Assembly: GCF_019550915.1 (NCBI RefSeq)
Contig: NZ_JAHWCI010000006.1
Coordinates: 496,001 to 560,000 of the forward strand
DNA: 64,000 nucleotides
Direction: 5' to 3'
From: Mumia sp. zg.B17
Lineage (GTDB): Bacteria > Actinomycetota > Actinomycetes > Propionibacteriales > Nocardioidaceae
Of the stretch, positions 26,350 through 35,636 are shown in pieces. Every line of letters starts with the position of its first letter. Position 1 is the first letter of the stretch. Made by a program: the position numbers and the translations under genes. The notes below the pieces were generated by a model. That model was given only the letters and a program-made list of their open reading frames with translations. It was not told the DNA's origin and searched no databases.

Positions 26350-27044
26350 CGGTCGCCGATGAGGTCCGCCGGACCATCGAGAGGTTGCGCCGCGAGGTGT
26401 GCGACCTGCACGCCGAGCTGACGCGCTACGGCCTCGTCGTGTGGACGGCTGGCAACGTCTCGGCGCGGGTCCCCGGTGAGGACGCGTTGGTGATCAAGCC
26501 CAGCGGGGTCGCGTACGACGCGCTGACCCCGGAGTCGATCGTCGTCACGGACCTGCACGGCCGGTTGCTCGACGGTGACCTGGCTCCGTCCAGCGACACG
26601 GCCGCGCACGCCTACGTCTATCGCCACCGACCGGACGTCAACGGCGTCGTGCACACCCACTCGACCTACGCGACGGCGTGGGCGGCGCGCGGCGAGCCGA
26701 TCCCGTGCACGCTGACGATGATCGCCGACGAGTTCGGCGGGGAGATCCCGATCGGTCCGTTCGCGCTGATCGGCGACGACTCGATCGGTCGCGGCATCGT
26801 CGTCACGCTGGCACGGAGCCGGTCGCGCGCGGTCCTGATGCGCAACCACGGCGTCTTCGCGGTCGGCGCGGATGCGTTGGAGGCGGTGAAGACCGCCGTG
26901 ATGTGCGAGGACGTCGCTCGGACCGTCCACATCAGCCGCCAGATCGGGGAGCCGGTGCAGATCGCCCCTGCGGACGTCGATCGCCTCTACGAGCGCTACC
27001 AGAACGCCTACGGCCAGGGGGCCGGAGAGAGAGAACACCGATGA
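26346..27044 (+). CDS. araD: L-ribulose-5-phosphate 4-epimerase
   Basis: AraD converts L-ribulose 5-phosphate to D-xylulose 5-phosphate, feeding the pentose phosphate pathway. The 232-residue class II aldolase-type protein shows the phosphate site [21 protein letters not shown] (in two parts), the zinc ligands HTHS and the later MRNHGVF, and the catalytic region [17 protein letters not shown]. It overlaps araB by 4 nt and araA by 4 nt. Confidence 0.96.
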   Translation: MTVADEVRRTIERLRREVCDLHAELTRYGLVVWTAGNVSARVPGEDALVIKPSGVAYDALTPESIVVTDLHGRLLDGDLAPSSDTAAHAYVYRHRPDVNGVVHTHSTYATAWAARGEPIPCTLTMIADEFGGEIPIGPFALIGDDSIGRGIVVTLARSRSRAVLMRNHGVFAVGADALEAVKTAVMCEDVARTVHISRQIGEPVQIAPADVDRLYERYQNAYGQGAGEREHR

Positions 27045-28537
27045 CCGATCGCGTCTTGTGGTTCCTGACCGGCAGCCAGACCCTCTACGGCGAGGACACC
27101 CTCCGCCAGGTCGCCGCCCAGTCGCGCGACATCGCCGACGCGCTCGACCGCACCGACGACCTGGCGCTCCCGGTGGTGTGGAAGCCCGTCCTGACCTCGT
27201 CCGACGCCATCCGCCGCCTCGTGCTCGAGGCCAACGCCGACGACGCCTGCGCCGGCCTCGTGGCGTGGATGCACACCTTCTCGCCGGCGAAGATGTGGAT
27301 CTCCGGCCTCGACGCGCTCGCGAAGCCGCTCCTCCACCTGCACACGCAGCACCACGTCGAGATCCCGTGGGCGACGATCGACATGGACTTCATGAACCTC
27401 AACCAAGCGGCGCACGGCGACCGCGAGTTCGGGTTCGTGCAGACCAGGCTCGGCATCCCCCGCAAGACCGTCGCCGGCCACGTCACCGATCCCGCCGTCG
27501 GCGCCCGGGTCGCGACCTGGGCGCGCGCGGCGGCGGCGTTCGCCGACCTCCGCTCCCTGCGGCTGGCGCGCTTCGGCGACAACATGCGTGACGTCGCTGT
27601 CACCGAGGGCGACAAGGTGGAGGCCGAGCTGCGCCTCGGAGTCTCGGTCAACACCTACGGCGTGAACGACCTGGTCGCCGTCGTCGACCAGGTCGGCGAC
27701 GAGGAGGTCACCAAGCTCGTCGCCGAGTACGACGACCTCTACGCCGTCGCCCCCGCTCTGCGCGCCGACGGTGAGCAGCGCGCCGCACTGCGGTATGCCG
27801 CTCGGCTCGAGGCCGGCCTGCGGGCCTTCCTCATCGAGGGCGGATTCGGTGCGTTCACCACCAACTTCGAGGATCTCGGAGGTTTGCGGCAGCTCCCGGG
27901 CATCGCCGTCCAGCGGCTGATGGCCGACGGCTACGGCTTCGGCGGCGAGGGCGACTGGAAGACGGCGGCGCTGGTCCGGGCGACCAAGGCGATGGCGGGC
28001 GGCCGGCCGGGCGGCACCTCGTTCATGGAGGACTACACGTACAGCCTGGCGCCGGGCCGGATGAAGTCCCTCGGCGCCCACATGCTGGAGGTCTGCCCGA
28101 GCCTCACCACGGAGCGCCCGACCGTCGAGGTTCATCCGTTGTCGATGGGAGGGCGGGAGGATCCGGTGCGCCTCCGCTTCGTGGCCGATCCCGGCGAGGG
28201 CATCGTCGTCGGTCTCTCCGACCAGGGCGACCGGTTCCGCCTGAGCGCCAACGACGTCACGCTGGTGGAGCCCGACGAGCCGCTCCCCCGGCTCCCCGTC
28301 GCCTGCGCGGTGTGGGAGGCCCACCCGTCGCTGACGGCGGCGGCCGAGGCCTGGCTGATGACGGGCGGGCCGCACCACACGGTCCTCACGACCGCGGTCG
28401 GGTTCGAGGAGTTCGACGACCTGGCCGAGATGCTGCGCACCGAGATCGTCCACATCGACGCCTCGACCACGACGCGCGGGCTGCGCCACGAGCTGCGTTG
28501 GAACCAGGCCTACTACCGGCTCGCCGCAGGGTTCTGA
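27041..28537 (+). CDS. araA: L-arabinose isomerase
   Basis: AraA converts L-arabinose to L-ribulose and needs a divalent metal. The 498-residue protein contains [18 protein letters not shown], the substrate region [12 protein letters not shown], and the metal and catalytic residues in [27 protein letters not shown] and GGPHHTVL. It is last in the operon, so the order is araB-araD-araA. Its 3' end overlaps the opposite merR gene by 25 nt, with no terminator hairpin visible between them. Confidence 0.97.
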   Translation: MTDRVLWFLTGSQTLYGEDTLRQVAAQSRDIADALDRTDDLALPVVWKPVLTSSDAIRRLVLEANADDACAGLVAWMHTFSPAKMWISGLDALAKPLLHLHTQHHVEIPWATIDMDFMNLNQAAHGDREFGFVQTRLGIPRKTVAGHVTDPAVGARVATWARAAAAFADLRSLRLARFGDNMRDVAVTEGDKVEAELRLGVSVNTYGVNDLVAVVDQVGDEEVTKLVAEYDDLYAVAPALRADGEQRAALRYAARLEAGLRAFLIEGGFGAFTTNFEDLGGLRQLPGIAVQRLMADGYGFGGEGDWKTAALVRATKAMAGGRPGGTSFMEDYTYSLAPGRMKSLGAHMLEVCPSLTTERPTVEVHPLSMGGREDPVRLRFVADPGEGIVVGLSDQGDRFRLSANDVTLVEPDEPLPRLPVACAVWEAHPSLTAAAEAWLMTGGPHHTVLTTAVGFEEFDDLAEMLRTEIVHIDASTTTRGLRHELRWNQAYYRLAAGF

Positions 28538-29169
28538 CCGTCGTCACCAGCGGCGTGGCGTTCGCGGAACAGCGCGGCGTGGACGATGCGTCGCAGCGCG
28601 AGGATGACGGGCTCGACGAGCACCGTCCCGAGCACGACGTCCTGGACCACGGTGGCCACCGGATCCTGGGCGCCGCTGCCGTCGGGCTCGACCGACGCGA
28701 CCTCGCGCCGAGCGATCGCCGCGACCTGCTCGGCGTACCGGCCGACCGCCTCCGCGTCGAGCGGCCGTCCCGCCGCCTCGAGACCGGCGAGCGCCGCTTC
28801 GAGCTGGGCCACCGCCGCTGATCCGGGATCGTGGGCGAGGCCGATGGCTTCGAGCGCCGCCGTGGCGCGGGCGTACGGTGGTTCGTCGCGGACGTACGGC
28901 GGCAGGGCCGCGAGCGCGTCACCCACCGCCGCGTACGGGTCGGGACCTGGGTCGTCGATGACCGCCAGCACGGCGCGGACCTTGGCCAGCGGAAGCCCGC
29001 CGACCTCGACGAGCGAGCGGACCAGGCGGAGCCTCTGGAGGTGGCCCTCGTCGTACGTCGCCTGCGTCGCGCTCGTCGATCGACCGGGCGGGAGCAGGCC
29101 CTCGCGCAGGTAGTACTTGATCGTCGCGACGGCGACGCCGGATGCGTGGGCGAGCTCGGAGATCCTCAC
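28513..29169 (-). CDS. MerR-family transcriptional regulator
   Basis: A 218-residue regulator with an N-terminal MerR winged helix ([20 protein letters not shown], then [20 protein letters not shown]) and a dimerisation helix. The C-terminal domain is long (about 130 residues), Ala- and Glu-rich, and contains no cysteines for metal sensing, so it probably binds an organic ligand. The GTG start has AAGGGG about 8 nt upstream. It is divergent from a small membrane-protein gene across a 42-bp dyad, which is its likely operator. Its stop lies within the araA 3' end. Confidence 0.88.
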   Translation of the reverse strand: MRISELAHASGVAVATIKYYLREGLLPPGRSTSATQATYDEGHLQRLRLVRSLVEVGGLPLAKVRAVLAVIDDPGPDPYAAVGDALAALPPYVRDEPPYARATAALEAIGLAHDPGSAAVAQLEAALAGLEAAGRPLDAEAVGRYAEQVAAIARREVASVEPDGSGAQDPVATVVQDVVLGTVLVEPVILALRRIVHAALFRERHAAGDDGQNPAASR

Positions 29170-29202
29170 GACGTGTCCCCTTCGAGAAGTCCCTTAACGT
29201 AC

Positions 29203-29244
29203 TGGAGAGTATCACTATCTAATATTGGATAGTCGCACTCTCCA
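29203..29244. promoter_or_regulatory. 42-bp nested dyad, probable MerR operator, with embedded promoter
   Basis: Outer arms TGGAGAGT (29203-29210) and ACTCTCCA (29237-29244), and inner arms ACTATC (29214-29219) and GATAGT (29228-29233), share one centre at 29223.5. The region is AT-rich against its surroundings. On the plus strand TTAACG (29194-29199) and TAATAT (29220-29225) are 20 nt apart, the long spacer typical of MerR-activated promoters. Confidence 0.75.
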
Positions 29245-29275
29245 AAAACGGAGGGTTCACACGTCAGGAGAACGT

Positions 29276-29689
29276 ATGAACGCCGCATCCACGCTCACCG
29301 CGGGCATCGTCGTGCTCACGGTGATCACCATCGAGTCGGGCGGGGTGTTCCTCCTGCGCGTCGTGGGCGGTCGCAAGCCGGCCAACGCCCTGCAGACGTC
29401 GTTCTTCCGGGCGGGCCACGCCCACGCGGGCGTGCTCGTGATCCTCGGGCTCGTGACCCTCCTGCTCACCAGCGCCGCCGACGTCGCCGACCCGTGGGCG
29501 TGGCTCGGCCCGCTCGGCGTCCTCGTCGCGGCGATCGTGATGCCCGCCGGCTTCTTCCTGTCGGTCCTCGGGCACGACCCGCAGCGCCCCAGCCGACTGG
29601 TCGCCCTGATCTGGACGGGCGCCGCGGTCCTGACGCTCGGGCTGGCCACCACGGGGATCAGCCTCGTGGTGACCGGCGCGACCGCGTGA
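29276..29689 (+). CDS. Small integral membrane protein, MerR target
   Basis: A 137-residue protein with four predicted membrane helices (about residues 6-28, 48-67, 75-97 and 110-133). A conserved-looking loop FFRAGHAHAGVL carries two histidines at the start of helix 2, reminiscent of metal or heme sites, but I do not recognise the family. ATG 29276 follows CAGGAG with good spacing. It is divergent from merR and likely activated by it. Its stop abuts the leuS stop with no gap. Confidence 0.75.
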   Translation: MNAASTLTAGIVVLTVITIESGGVFLLRVVGGRKPANALQTSFFRAGHAHAGVLVILGLVTLLLTSAADVADPWAWLGPLGVLVAAIVMPAGFFLSVLGHDPQRPSRLVALIWTGAAVLTLGLATTGISLVVTGATA

Positions 29690-32167
29690 TCAGACGACGA
29701 TGTTGACGAGCTTCGGAGCGCGGATGATCACCTTGCGGATCACGGCGCCCTCGAGGTGCCGAGCGACGTTGGGCTCGGCCAGCGCGAGCGCCTCGAGCTC
29801 GTCGTCGGAGATCGAGGGCGCGACCTCGAGCTTGCCGCGCACCTTCCCCTTGACCTGGACCACGCACGTGACGGTGTCGTCGACCAGCAGGGCCGGGTCG
29901 ACCGTCGGCCACGGCTGCTGCGAGACGGAGGGAGCGTGGCCGAGCTCCGCCCACATCTCCTCGGCCACGTAGGGCGCTGCCGTGCTGAGCAGGATCGCCG
30001 TGACCTCTGCCGCCTCGCGGACCGCGGGATCGGCCGCACCCGCACCGGAGTCGATCGTCTTGCGCGTGGCGTTCACGAGCTCCATCACACGCGCGATCAC
30101 CACGTTGAAGCGCTTGGACTCGTAGAGCTGCTCGGCGTCGGCCACCGTCTTGTGCGTGACCCGACGCAGCGCGACGTCACCGGCGGTGACGTCGGCACCC
30201 GGATCGCTCGCCACCTCGTGCGCAACGCGCCACGCCCGCTGCAGGAACTTCGACGAGCCTGTCGGTGACACGTCGGCCCAGTCGATGTCGTCCTCGGGTG
30301 GCCCGGCGAACAGCAGCGTCAGGCGCACCGCGTCGACGCCGAACTGCTCGATCTGCTGACCGAGGTCGACGCCGTTGCCGAGCGACTTGCTCATCGCCTT
30401 GCCCTCGTTGATGACCTGGCCCTGGTTCATCAGCGACGTGAACGGCTCGACGAAGTCCACCAGGCCCATGTCGTGGAGCACCTTGGTGAAGAAGCGGCTG
30501 TAGAGCAGGTGCAGGATCGCGTGCTCGACCCCACCGACGTACATGTCGACCGGCATCCACCGGTTGACGTCCTCGGGGGCGAACGGCGCGTCGGTCCGGT
30601 CGGGCGAGCAGTAGCGCAGGAAGTACCACGAGGAGTCGACGAACGTGTCCATCGTGTCGGTGTCACGCTGCGCGGCGCCACCACAGCGGGGGCAGGTGGT
30701 GTTGACCCAGTCCGTCGCGGCGGCCAGCGGGGAGGTGCCCTTCGGCGCGAGGTCGGCGCCGGTCAGGTAGGGCAGCTCGACCGGCAGCTGCTCGTCGGGC
30801 ACCGCGACCTCACCGCAATCGGGGCAGTGCACGATCGGGATCGGGCAGCCCCAGTAGCGCTGACGGCTGAGCAGCCAGTCGCGCAGCCTGAAGTTGACCG
30901 TGCCCTCGCCCAACCCCTTCTCGGTCAGCGTCTCGATCGTCACCTCGATGCCCTCGGCCTTGTCGGTGACGCCCTCCAGCACCGGCGAGCCGACGTACGC
31001 CCCGTCACCGGTGGTCGCGACGCCGGTCTCGGCCGGGTCACCCTCCCCCGGCACGTCGACGACGCGGCGGACCGGCAGGTCGTACGTCCGGGCGAAGTCG
31101 AGGTCGCGCTGGTCGTGGGCCGGCACGGCCATCACGGCGCCGGACCCGTAGTCGGCCAGGACGTAGTCGGCGGCCCACACCTGCATGGGCTCGCCCGTCA
31201 GCGGGTTGGTCGCGTGGACGCCCAGGAACACCCCGGTCTTCGGACGGTCGGTGGACTGGCGCTCGATCTCCGTGGCCTGCTTGGTGCGCTCGAGGTACGC
31301 CTCGAAGGCGGGCCGCTGATCGTCGGACACCAGCTCACCGGCCAGCGTGGCGTCGGGGGCGACGACCATGAACGTCGCGCCGTACAGCGTGTCGGGCCGG
31401 GTGGTGAAGACCCGCACGGGCTCCTCGCGCCCCTCGACCACGAACGACACCCACGCACCCTCTGAGCGTCCGATCCAGTTGCGCTGCATGGTCAGCACGC
31501 GCTCGGGCCACCGGCCCTCCAGCTGCTGCATGTCGTCGAGCAGCCGCTGGGCGTAGTCGGTGATCTTGAAGTACCACTGGGTCAGCTCACGCTTGGTGAC
31601 CACGGCGCCGCAGCGCTCGCAGAACCCTTGGACGACCTGCTCGTTGGCGAGAACGGTCTGGTCGTTGGGACACCAGTTGACGTAGGACGCCTTGCGGTAG
31701 GCCAGGCCCCGCTCGAACAGCCGCAGGAACAGCCACTGGGTCCAGCGGTAGTACTCGGGGTCGGAGGTGTGCAGGCGACGCGTCCAGTCGAAGCTCACGC
31801 CGTAGCGCCGGATCGACTCGGCCTGCGTCTCGATGTTGTCGTACGTGAACGTCGCTGGGTTCTCGTTGCGCTTGATGGCAGCGTTCTCGGCGGGCAGCCC
31901 GAAGGAGTCCCAGCCGATCGGGTTGAGCACGTCGTAGCCCTTGAGCCGCCAGTAGCGCGCCAGCATGTCGTGCAGCGCGAAGACCTCGCCGTGGCCCATG
32001 TGGAGGTCGCCGGACGGGTAGGGGAACATCGTGAGCGCGTAGCGCCGCTCGCGACCGGGGTCGGTGCCGTCGGCGTCGTACGGCCGCAGCTCGTCCCACA
32101 CCGCGCGCCACTTGTCCTGGACCGCGCGGACGTCGTACGACGCCGCCTCGCCCTGCTGGGTGCTCAC
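29690..32167 (-). CDS. leuS: Leucyl-tRNA synthetase
   Basis: LeuS charges tRNA-Leu. The 825-residue class Ia synthetase has the HIGH-type motif HMGH (residues 56-59) in [14 protein letters not shown], the editing (CP1) domain region with [14 protein letters not shown], a zinc-like ribbon with paired cysteines ([14 protein letters not shown]), and the KMSKS motif as KAMSKS (590-595). GTG 32165-32167 gives [20 protein letters not shown], the usual actinobacterial start, with GGAG upstream. An extension to 32236 is possible in frame but unsupported. A leader peptide and two hairpins lie upstream. Confidence 0.96.
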   Translation of the reverse strand: MSTQQGEAASYDVRAVQDKWRAVWDELRPYDADGTDPGRERRYALTMFPYPSGDLHMGHGEVFALHDMLARYWRLKGYDVLNPIGWDSFGLPAENAAIKRNENPATFTYDNIETQAESIRRYGVSFDWTRRLHTSDPEYYRWTQWLFLRLFERGLAYRKASYVNWCPNDQTVLANEQVVQGFCERCGAVVTKRELTQWYFKITDYAQRLLDDMQQLEGRWPERVLTMQRNWIGRSEGAWVSFVVEGREEPVRVFTTRPDTLYGATFMVVAPDATLAGELVSDDQRPAFEAYLERTKQATEIERQSTDRPKTGVFLGVHATNPLTGEPMQVWAADYVLADYGSGAVMAVPAHDQRDLDFARTYDLPVRRVVDVPGEGDPAETGVATTGDGAYVGSPVLEGVTDKAEGIEVTIETLTEKGLGEGTVNFRLRDWLLSRQRYWGCPIPIVHCPDCGEVAVPDEQLPVELPYLTGADLAPKGTSPLAAATDWVNTTCPRCGGAAQRDTDTMDTFVDSSWYFLRYCSPDRTDAPFAPEDVNRWMPVDMYVGGVEHAILHLLYSRFFTKVLHDMGLVDFVEPFTSLMNQGQVINEGKAMSKSLGNGVDLGQQIEQFGVDAVRLTLLFAGPPEDDIDWADVSPTGSSKFLQRAWRVAHEVASDPGADVTAGDVALRRVTHKTVADAEQLYESKRFNVVIARVMELVNATRKTIDSGAGAADPAVREAAEVTAILLSTAAPYVAEEMWAELGHAPSVSQQPWPTVDPALLVDDTVTCVVQVKGKVRGKLEVAPSISDDELEALALAEPNVARHLEGAVIRKVIIRAPKLVNIVV

Positions 32168-32240
32168 CTGGGTCTCCTCCGCAATGACGTCCTCGTACGA
32201 CCGGGTGATCTGCGACACCGAACCGTGCCCGTACACAGAA

Positions 32241-32264
32241 CAGCCCCTCTGGGCAGAGGGGCTG
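32241..32264 (-). terminator. Hairpin 2 of the leuS leader, candidate attenuator terminator
   Basis: A perfect 10-bp stem (CAGCCCCTCT with AGAGGGGCTG) and a 4-nt loop, followed on the minus strand by TTCTGTGT. It sits 74 nt upstream of the leuS start and directly after hairpin 1. Confidence 0.7.
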
Positions 32265-32293
32265 CCACGCTGACGGGGTCGGGATCAGCGTGG
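32265..32293 (-). promoter_or_regulatory. Hairpin 1 of the leuS leader
   Basis: CCACGCTGA and TCAGCGTGG form a perfect 9-bp stem around an 11-nt loop. The first arm is the last three codons (Pro-Arg-stop) of the leader peptide, so a ribosome on the leader would melt it. Confidence 0.7.
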
Positions 32294-32326
32294 CTCGACA
32301 AGGTGCAGGTCGTACACGGCTCCCAT
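32285..32326 (-). CDS. Putative leuS leader peptide (13 aa, two Leu codons)
   Basis: A short ORF reading MGAVYDLHLVEPR then TGA, with Leu codons CTG and CTT at positions 7 and 9. CTT is a rare codon in such a GC-rich genome. A ribosome stalled at codon 9 for lack of Leu-tRNA would cover hairpin 1 and change folding of hairpin 2. Classical attenuation has been predicted for leuS in some Streptomyces, which supports the model. No Shine-Dalgarno is visible; the ATG is 9 nt after the preceding gene's stop. Confidence 0.55.
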   Translation of the reverse strand: MGAVYDLHLVEPR

Positions 32327-32335
32327 GCTAGCGCG

Positions 32336-32620
32336 CTACTCGGCGCGCTGGTCGCGGTCCTCCAGCGCCTCGGGCGGCACGTCCTCGACGACCAGCGGCC
32401 GCAGGATCGCCCAGGTGACGAACACGGCCGAGACGCCGAGCAGGATCAGCCCGTTGACGAGGTTGACGTTGAAGCCGTCGGCCTTGCTCAGCTCGGCGTC
32501 GGAGGCGTTGAAGATGCCGAGGAAGGTCAGGATCACGCCATAGATGCCCATCAGGGCACCGATGATCGTCCGGATGTCGAACGCCGACGCGATCTTGAAG
32601 CGGCTCTTGCCCTCAGCCAT
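32336..32620 (-). CDS. Small two-helix membrane protein, partner of the symporter
   Basis: A 94-residue protein with two hydrophobic segments (about residues 16-36, IRTIIGALMGIYGVILTFLG, and 55-75, VNGLILLGVSAVFVTWAIL) and a charged tail. I do not recognise a named family. It starts 12 nt after the sodium:solute symporter stop, so the two are an operon. Small partners of this sort accompany other SSS transporters (for example YjcH with ActP), though the sequence is not obviously the same family. Confidence 0.75.
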   Translation of the reverse strand: MAEGKSRFKIASAFDIRTIIGALMGIYGVILTFLGIFNASDAELSKADGFNVNLVNGLILLGVSAVFVTWAILRPLVVEDVPPEALEDRDQRAE

Positions 32621-32632
32621 CGTTGCTCCTTC

Positions 32633-34348
32633 TCACCAGAAGATGATGTTCAAGGCGATCACCATGACCAACGAGATCGCGGCGAGCACGGTCGGGCGCT
32701 GGTACCACGGGAGCAGGTGCGCGAGCGGGTCGCGCAGCTGGTCCTTGGGCGTCAGCGAGTAGACGAAGCCACGCAGCGAGGCGGCCGGCTTCGGCTGGGT
32801 CATCAGGCTCACGACGTAGCTGACCACGATGTCGACCACGAACGCTGCGCTCGCCGCGACGAAGCTCGCACCCTGGCCCCCGAGCGGGATGACGCCCACA
32901 CTGGCGCTGCCGAAGGCGTCCTCGCTGAGGAAGGCGACGACGACCGCTGCTGCCGTGCCGGACACGAGACCGACCCAACCGGCGGTGGCGGTCATCCGCT
33001 TCCAGAACATGCCGAGGATGAACGTCGCGAACAACGGCGCGTTGAAGAACCCGAACAAGGTCTGGAGGTAGTCCATCAGGTTCGAGTAGCTCGACGCGAT
33101 CAGCGCGGTGAAGATCGCCACCACGGTCGCACCGACCGTGGCCCAGCGGCCGACGCTCGTGTAGTAGCCGTCCGGCTTGTCCTTGCGGACGTACTGCTGC
33201 CAGAGGTCCACGCTGAAGACCGTGTTGAACGCCGAGATGTTGGCTGCCATGCCGGCCATGAACGACGCGAGGAGGCCTGCGATCGCGAGTCCGAGCATGC
33301 CGTTGGGCAGCAGGTCGCGTATCAGGAGGAGGATCGCGTCGTTGTACGCGACCCCGGAGCTGTCGTCGCCGGCCTTGAGGTCGATCATCTCCGGGATCAG
33401 CACGGCGCAGATCATGCCGGGGACGACGACGATGAACGGGACGAACATCTTGGGGAAGGTGCCGATGATCGGGGCGCTGCGCGCGGCCGACATCGACTTC
33501 GACGCCATCGCCCGCTGCACCTCGACGAAGTTCGTCGTCCAGTAGCCGAACGACAGCACGAAGCCGAGTCCGAACACGATCCCCACGACGGACCAGAACG
33601 GGTCGTCGATGCCCGTGAGGTTGGTGCCGGGCCAGGACGAGAGCTGTTCGCCGCCGCCCGGGGTGGCCGAGATCTTGTCGGTGAGCCCGCTGACCCCGCC
33701 GACCTTGTGCAGAGCCACGAGCGTGAGCGGCAGCAGCGCCGCGACGATGACGAAGAACTGGAGGACCTCGTTGTAGATCGCCGCCGACAGGCCACCGAGG
33801 GTGGTGTAGGTCAGGACCACGATCGCTGCGGCGATCAGCGACACCCACAACGGCCAGCCGAGGATGACGTTGACGATGCGGGCGAGCAGATAGAGGTTGA
33901 CGCCGGCGATCAGCAGCTGGGCCACGGCGAAGCTCAGCGCGTTGACCAGGTGCGCGCCCGTCCCGAAACGCATCCGCATGAACTCCGGCACGCTGCGGAC
34001 CTTGGAGCCGTAGTAGAACGGCATCATCACGACGCCGAGGAACAGCATCGCCGGCACCGCGCCGATCCAGAAGTAGTGCATCGTCGGGAGGCCGTACTGT
34101 GCACCGTTGGCCGACATGCCCATGATCTCGACCGCGCCGAGGTTGGCTGAGATGAAGGCCAGACCGGTCACCCACGCGGGCAGCGAGCGCCCCGACAGGA
34201 AGAAGTCGATGCTGCTGGAGACCTGGCGCTTGGCGAGGAGGCCGATGCCGAGGACGAAGGCGAAGTAGATCAGGATGATCAGGTAGTCGGAGAAGCCGGT
34301 GTCCAGACGAAGCCTCTCGTCTGCCGCCCAGACCACGGTGCCGTCCAT
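32633..34348 (-). CDS. Sodium:solute symporter (SSS/SLC5 family)
   Basis: A 571-residue secondary transporter with 13-14 predicted helices. The SSS signature region is ISANLGAVEIMGMSANGAQ near residue 70, and the family's LYLLARIVNVILGWP and TTLGGLSAAIYNEVLQFFV follow. The sequence resembles SglT/SLC5 sugar symporters (FGYWTTNFVEVQRAMASKSM), so a sugar such as glucose or galactose is plausible. A GGGAGG Shine-Dalgarno precedes the ATG. A small membrane protein is encoded next. Confidence 0.93.
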   Translation of the reverse strand: MDGTVVWAADERLRLDTGFSDYLIILIYFAFVLGIGLLAKRQVSSSIDFFLSGRSLPAWVTGLAFISANLGAVEIMGMSANGAQYGLPTMHYFWIGAVPAMLFLGVVMMPFYYGSKVRSVPEFMRMRFGTGAHLVNALSFAVAQLLIAGVNLYLLARIVNVILGWPLWVSLIAAAIVVLTYTTLGGLSAAIYNEVLQFFVIVAALLPLTLVALHKVGGVSGLTDKISATPGGGEQLSSWPGTNLTGIDDPFWSVVGIVFGLGFVLSFGYWTTNFVEVQRAMASKSMSAARSAPIIGTFPKMFVPFIVVVPGMICAVLIPEMIDLKAGDDSSGVAYNDAILLLIRDLLPNGMLGLAIAGLLASFMAGMAANISAFNTVFSVDLWQQYVRKDKPDGYYTSVGRWATVGATVVAIFTALIASSYSNLMDYLQTLFGFFNAPLFATFILGMFWKRMTATAGWVGLVSGTAAAVVVAFLSEDAFGSASVGVIPLGGQGASFVAASAAFVVDIVVSYVVSLMTQPKPAASLRGFVYSLTPKDQLRDPLAHLLPWYQRPTVLAAISLVMVIALNIIFW

Positions 34349-34495
34349 CCGCCCTCCCGGTCGTCGGTGGTGTCGGGTCAGAGGTCTGTCCCGAACGGCA
34401 CGTTACTCCCGAAGCGCAGCATCGGCAGGGCAGAAGAGAACGTCGTCGGAGGTCGTGCCACGGTCCCGTCACCACCGGTGGGCCACACTCTCCCC

Positions 34496-35626
34496 ATGAC
34501 GCTGACTCGCCGCGAGCTTCTCGTTGCGCTCTCCGTCGCCGGAGCCGGCCTGGCCACCGGCTGCCGCGGAGACGGCTCCACCGACCCGACTCCGACGACC
34601 GTCCCCACCACCGACCCGTCGTCGGTGCCCCCGACGACGCCCGCTCCCCGCGGCCCCGACGACCCGACCCGTCTCCGGATCGACGGTGTGGTCGCCGACG
34701 GACTGACGGTGCCGTGGGGGCTCGCGTTCCTCGATGCTGGCCAGGCCCTCGTGACCGAACGAGACACCGCGCGGGTGGTCAAGGTCGGGGGCGGCAACGC
34801 GACGACGATCGGTGAGGTGCCCGACGTCGACACCGACAGCGGCGAGGGCGGGCTCCTGGGGATCGTCCTCGTCCCCGGCGGCGACGCCGTGATCGTGTAC
34901 CTCACGTCCCCAGACGACAACCGGATCGTGCGGATGTCGTACGACGGACGCCGCCTCGGACGCCCGCAGGTGCTGCTCGACGGGATACCGCGAGCGTTCA
35001 ACCACAACGGCGGCCGCCTCGTGATCGGACCCGACCGGATGCTCTACGCCAGCACCGGTGACGCCGGCGAACGCGACCGAGCCCAGGACGTCGACTCACC
35101 CTCGGGCAAGGTGCTGCGGATGACCCTCGACGGCCGTGCCGCCGAGGACAACCCCTTCGGCAACCGCGTCTGGTCCTACGGCCACCGCAACGTCGAAGGG
35201 CTCGCGTTCGATGCACAGGGCAGGCTGTGGGCGGCCGAGTTCGGCGACCAGACCACCGACGAGCTCAACCTCGTCGAGCGTGGCGGCAACTACGGGTGGC
35301 CCCAGACGGAGGGGCCCACGGACGAACGCGGTCTCGTCGGGCCGAAGGCGTGGTGGAGCACCGACGACGCGTCGCCTGCGGGTGTCGGCGTCGCGTACGG
35401 GACGGCGTACGTGGCTGCGCTGCGCGGTCAGTGCGTGTGGGCGGTGCCGCTGTCCGGGGCCGACGCCGGCCGACCGCGCCGCCTCCTCGGCGACGCCGGC
35501 CTCGGGCGCGTGCGCAACGCCGTGCCGGCACCCGACGGAAGCCTGTGGGTGACGACCAGCAACACCGACGGTCGCGGGGAGCCGGGAGCCGACGACGACC
35601 GGATCCTGCGCGTCGTGGTCGGTTAG
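34496..35626 (+). CDS. PQQ-dependent glucose/sorbosone dehydrogenase-like lipoprotein
   Basis: A 376-residue exported protein of the soluble glucose dehydrogenase / Hhip-like beta-propeller family. The N-terminus TRRELLVALSVAGAGLATGC combines a twin-arginine motif with a lipobox-like ATGC at Cys23, followed by a Thr/Pro-rich linker. The propeller then shows LTVPWGLAFLDAGQALVTER, FNHNGGRLVIGPDRMLYAST, and WSYGHRNVEGLAFDAQGRLW, the classic family motifs including the catalytic-type His. It is probably anchored outside the membrane and oxidises sugars, but cofactor use is not certain. The stop codon overlaps the galE -10 hexamer. Confidence 0.88.
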   Translation: MTLTRRELLVALSVAGAGLATGCRGDGSTDPTPTTVPTTDPSSVPPTTPAPRGPDDPTRLRIDGVVADGLTVPWGLAFLDAGQALVTERDTARVVKVGGGNATTIGEVPDVDTDSGEGGLLGIVLVPGGDAVIVYLTSPDDNRIVRMSYDGRRLGRPQVLLDGIPRAFNHNGGRLVIGPDRMLYASTGDAGERDRAQDVDSPSGKVLRMTLDGRAAEDNPFGNRVWSYGHRNVEGLAFDAQGRLWAAEFGDQTTDELNLVERGGNYGWPQTEGPTDERGLVGPKAWWSTDDASPAGVGVAYGTAYVAALRGQCVWAVPLSGADAGRPRRLLGDAGLGRVRNAVPAPDGSLWVTTSNTDGRGEPGADDDRILRVVVG

Positions 35627-35629
35627 GGT
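35624..35629 (+). promoter_or_regulatory. Putative -10 hexamer of leaderless galE
   Basis: TAGGGT, whose TAG is the stop codon of the preceding gene, ends 7 nt before the galE ATG at 35637. Confidence 0.5.
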
Positions 35630-35636
35630 CGATCGC

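Noticed and set aside
29203-29244. The 42-bp dyad as a transcription terminator
   Set aside because: It lies between divergent starts, not after a stop, and its inner part is AT-rich with -10-like sequence, so an operator is more likely.
32168-32335. T-box riboswitch before leuS
   Set aside because: No T-box consensus (UGGNACC-type bulge) and no specifier-loop stem. The two hairpins and the short Leu-containing frame fit leader-peptide attenuation better.
31628-34150. Plus-strand 840-codon frame opposite leuS and the symporter
   Set aside because: Crosses two real genes and their gap, low-complexity sequence, no domain.
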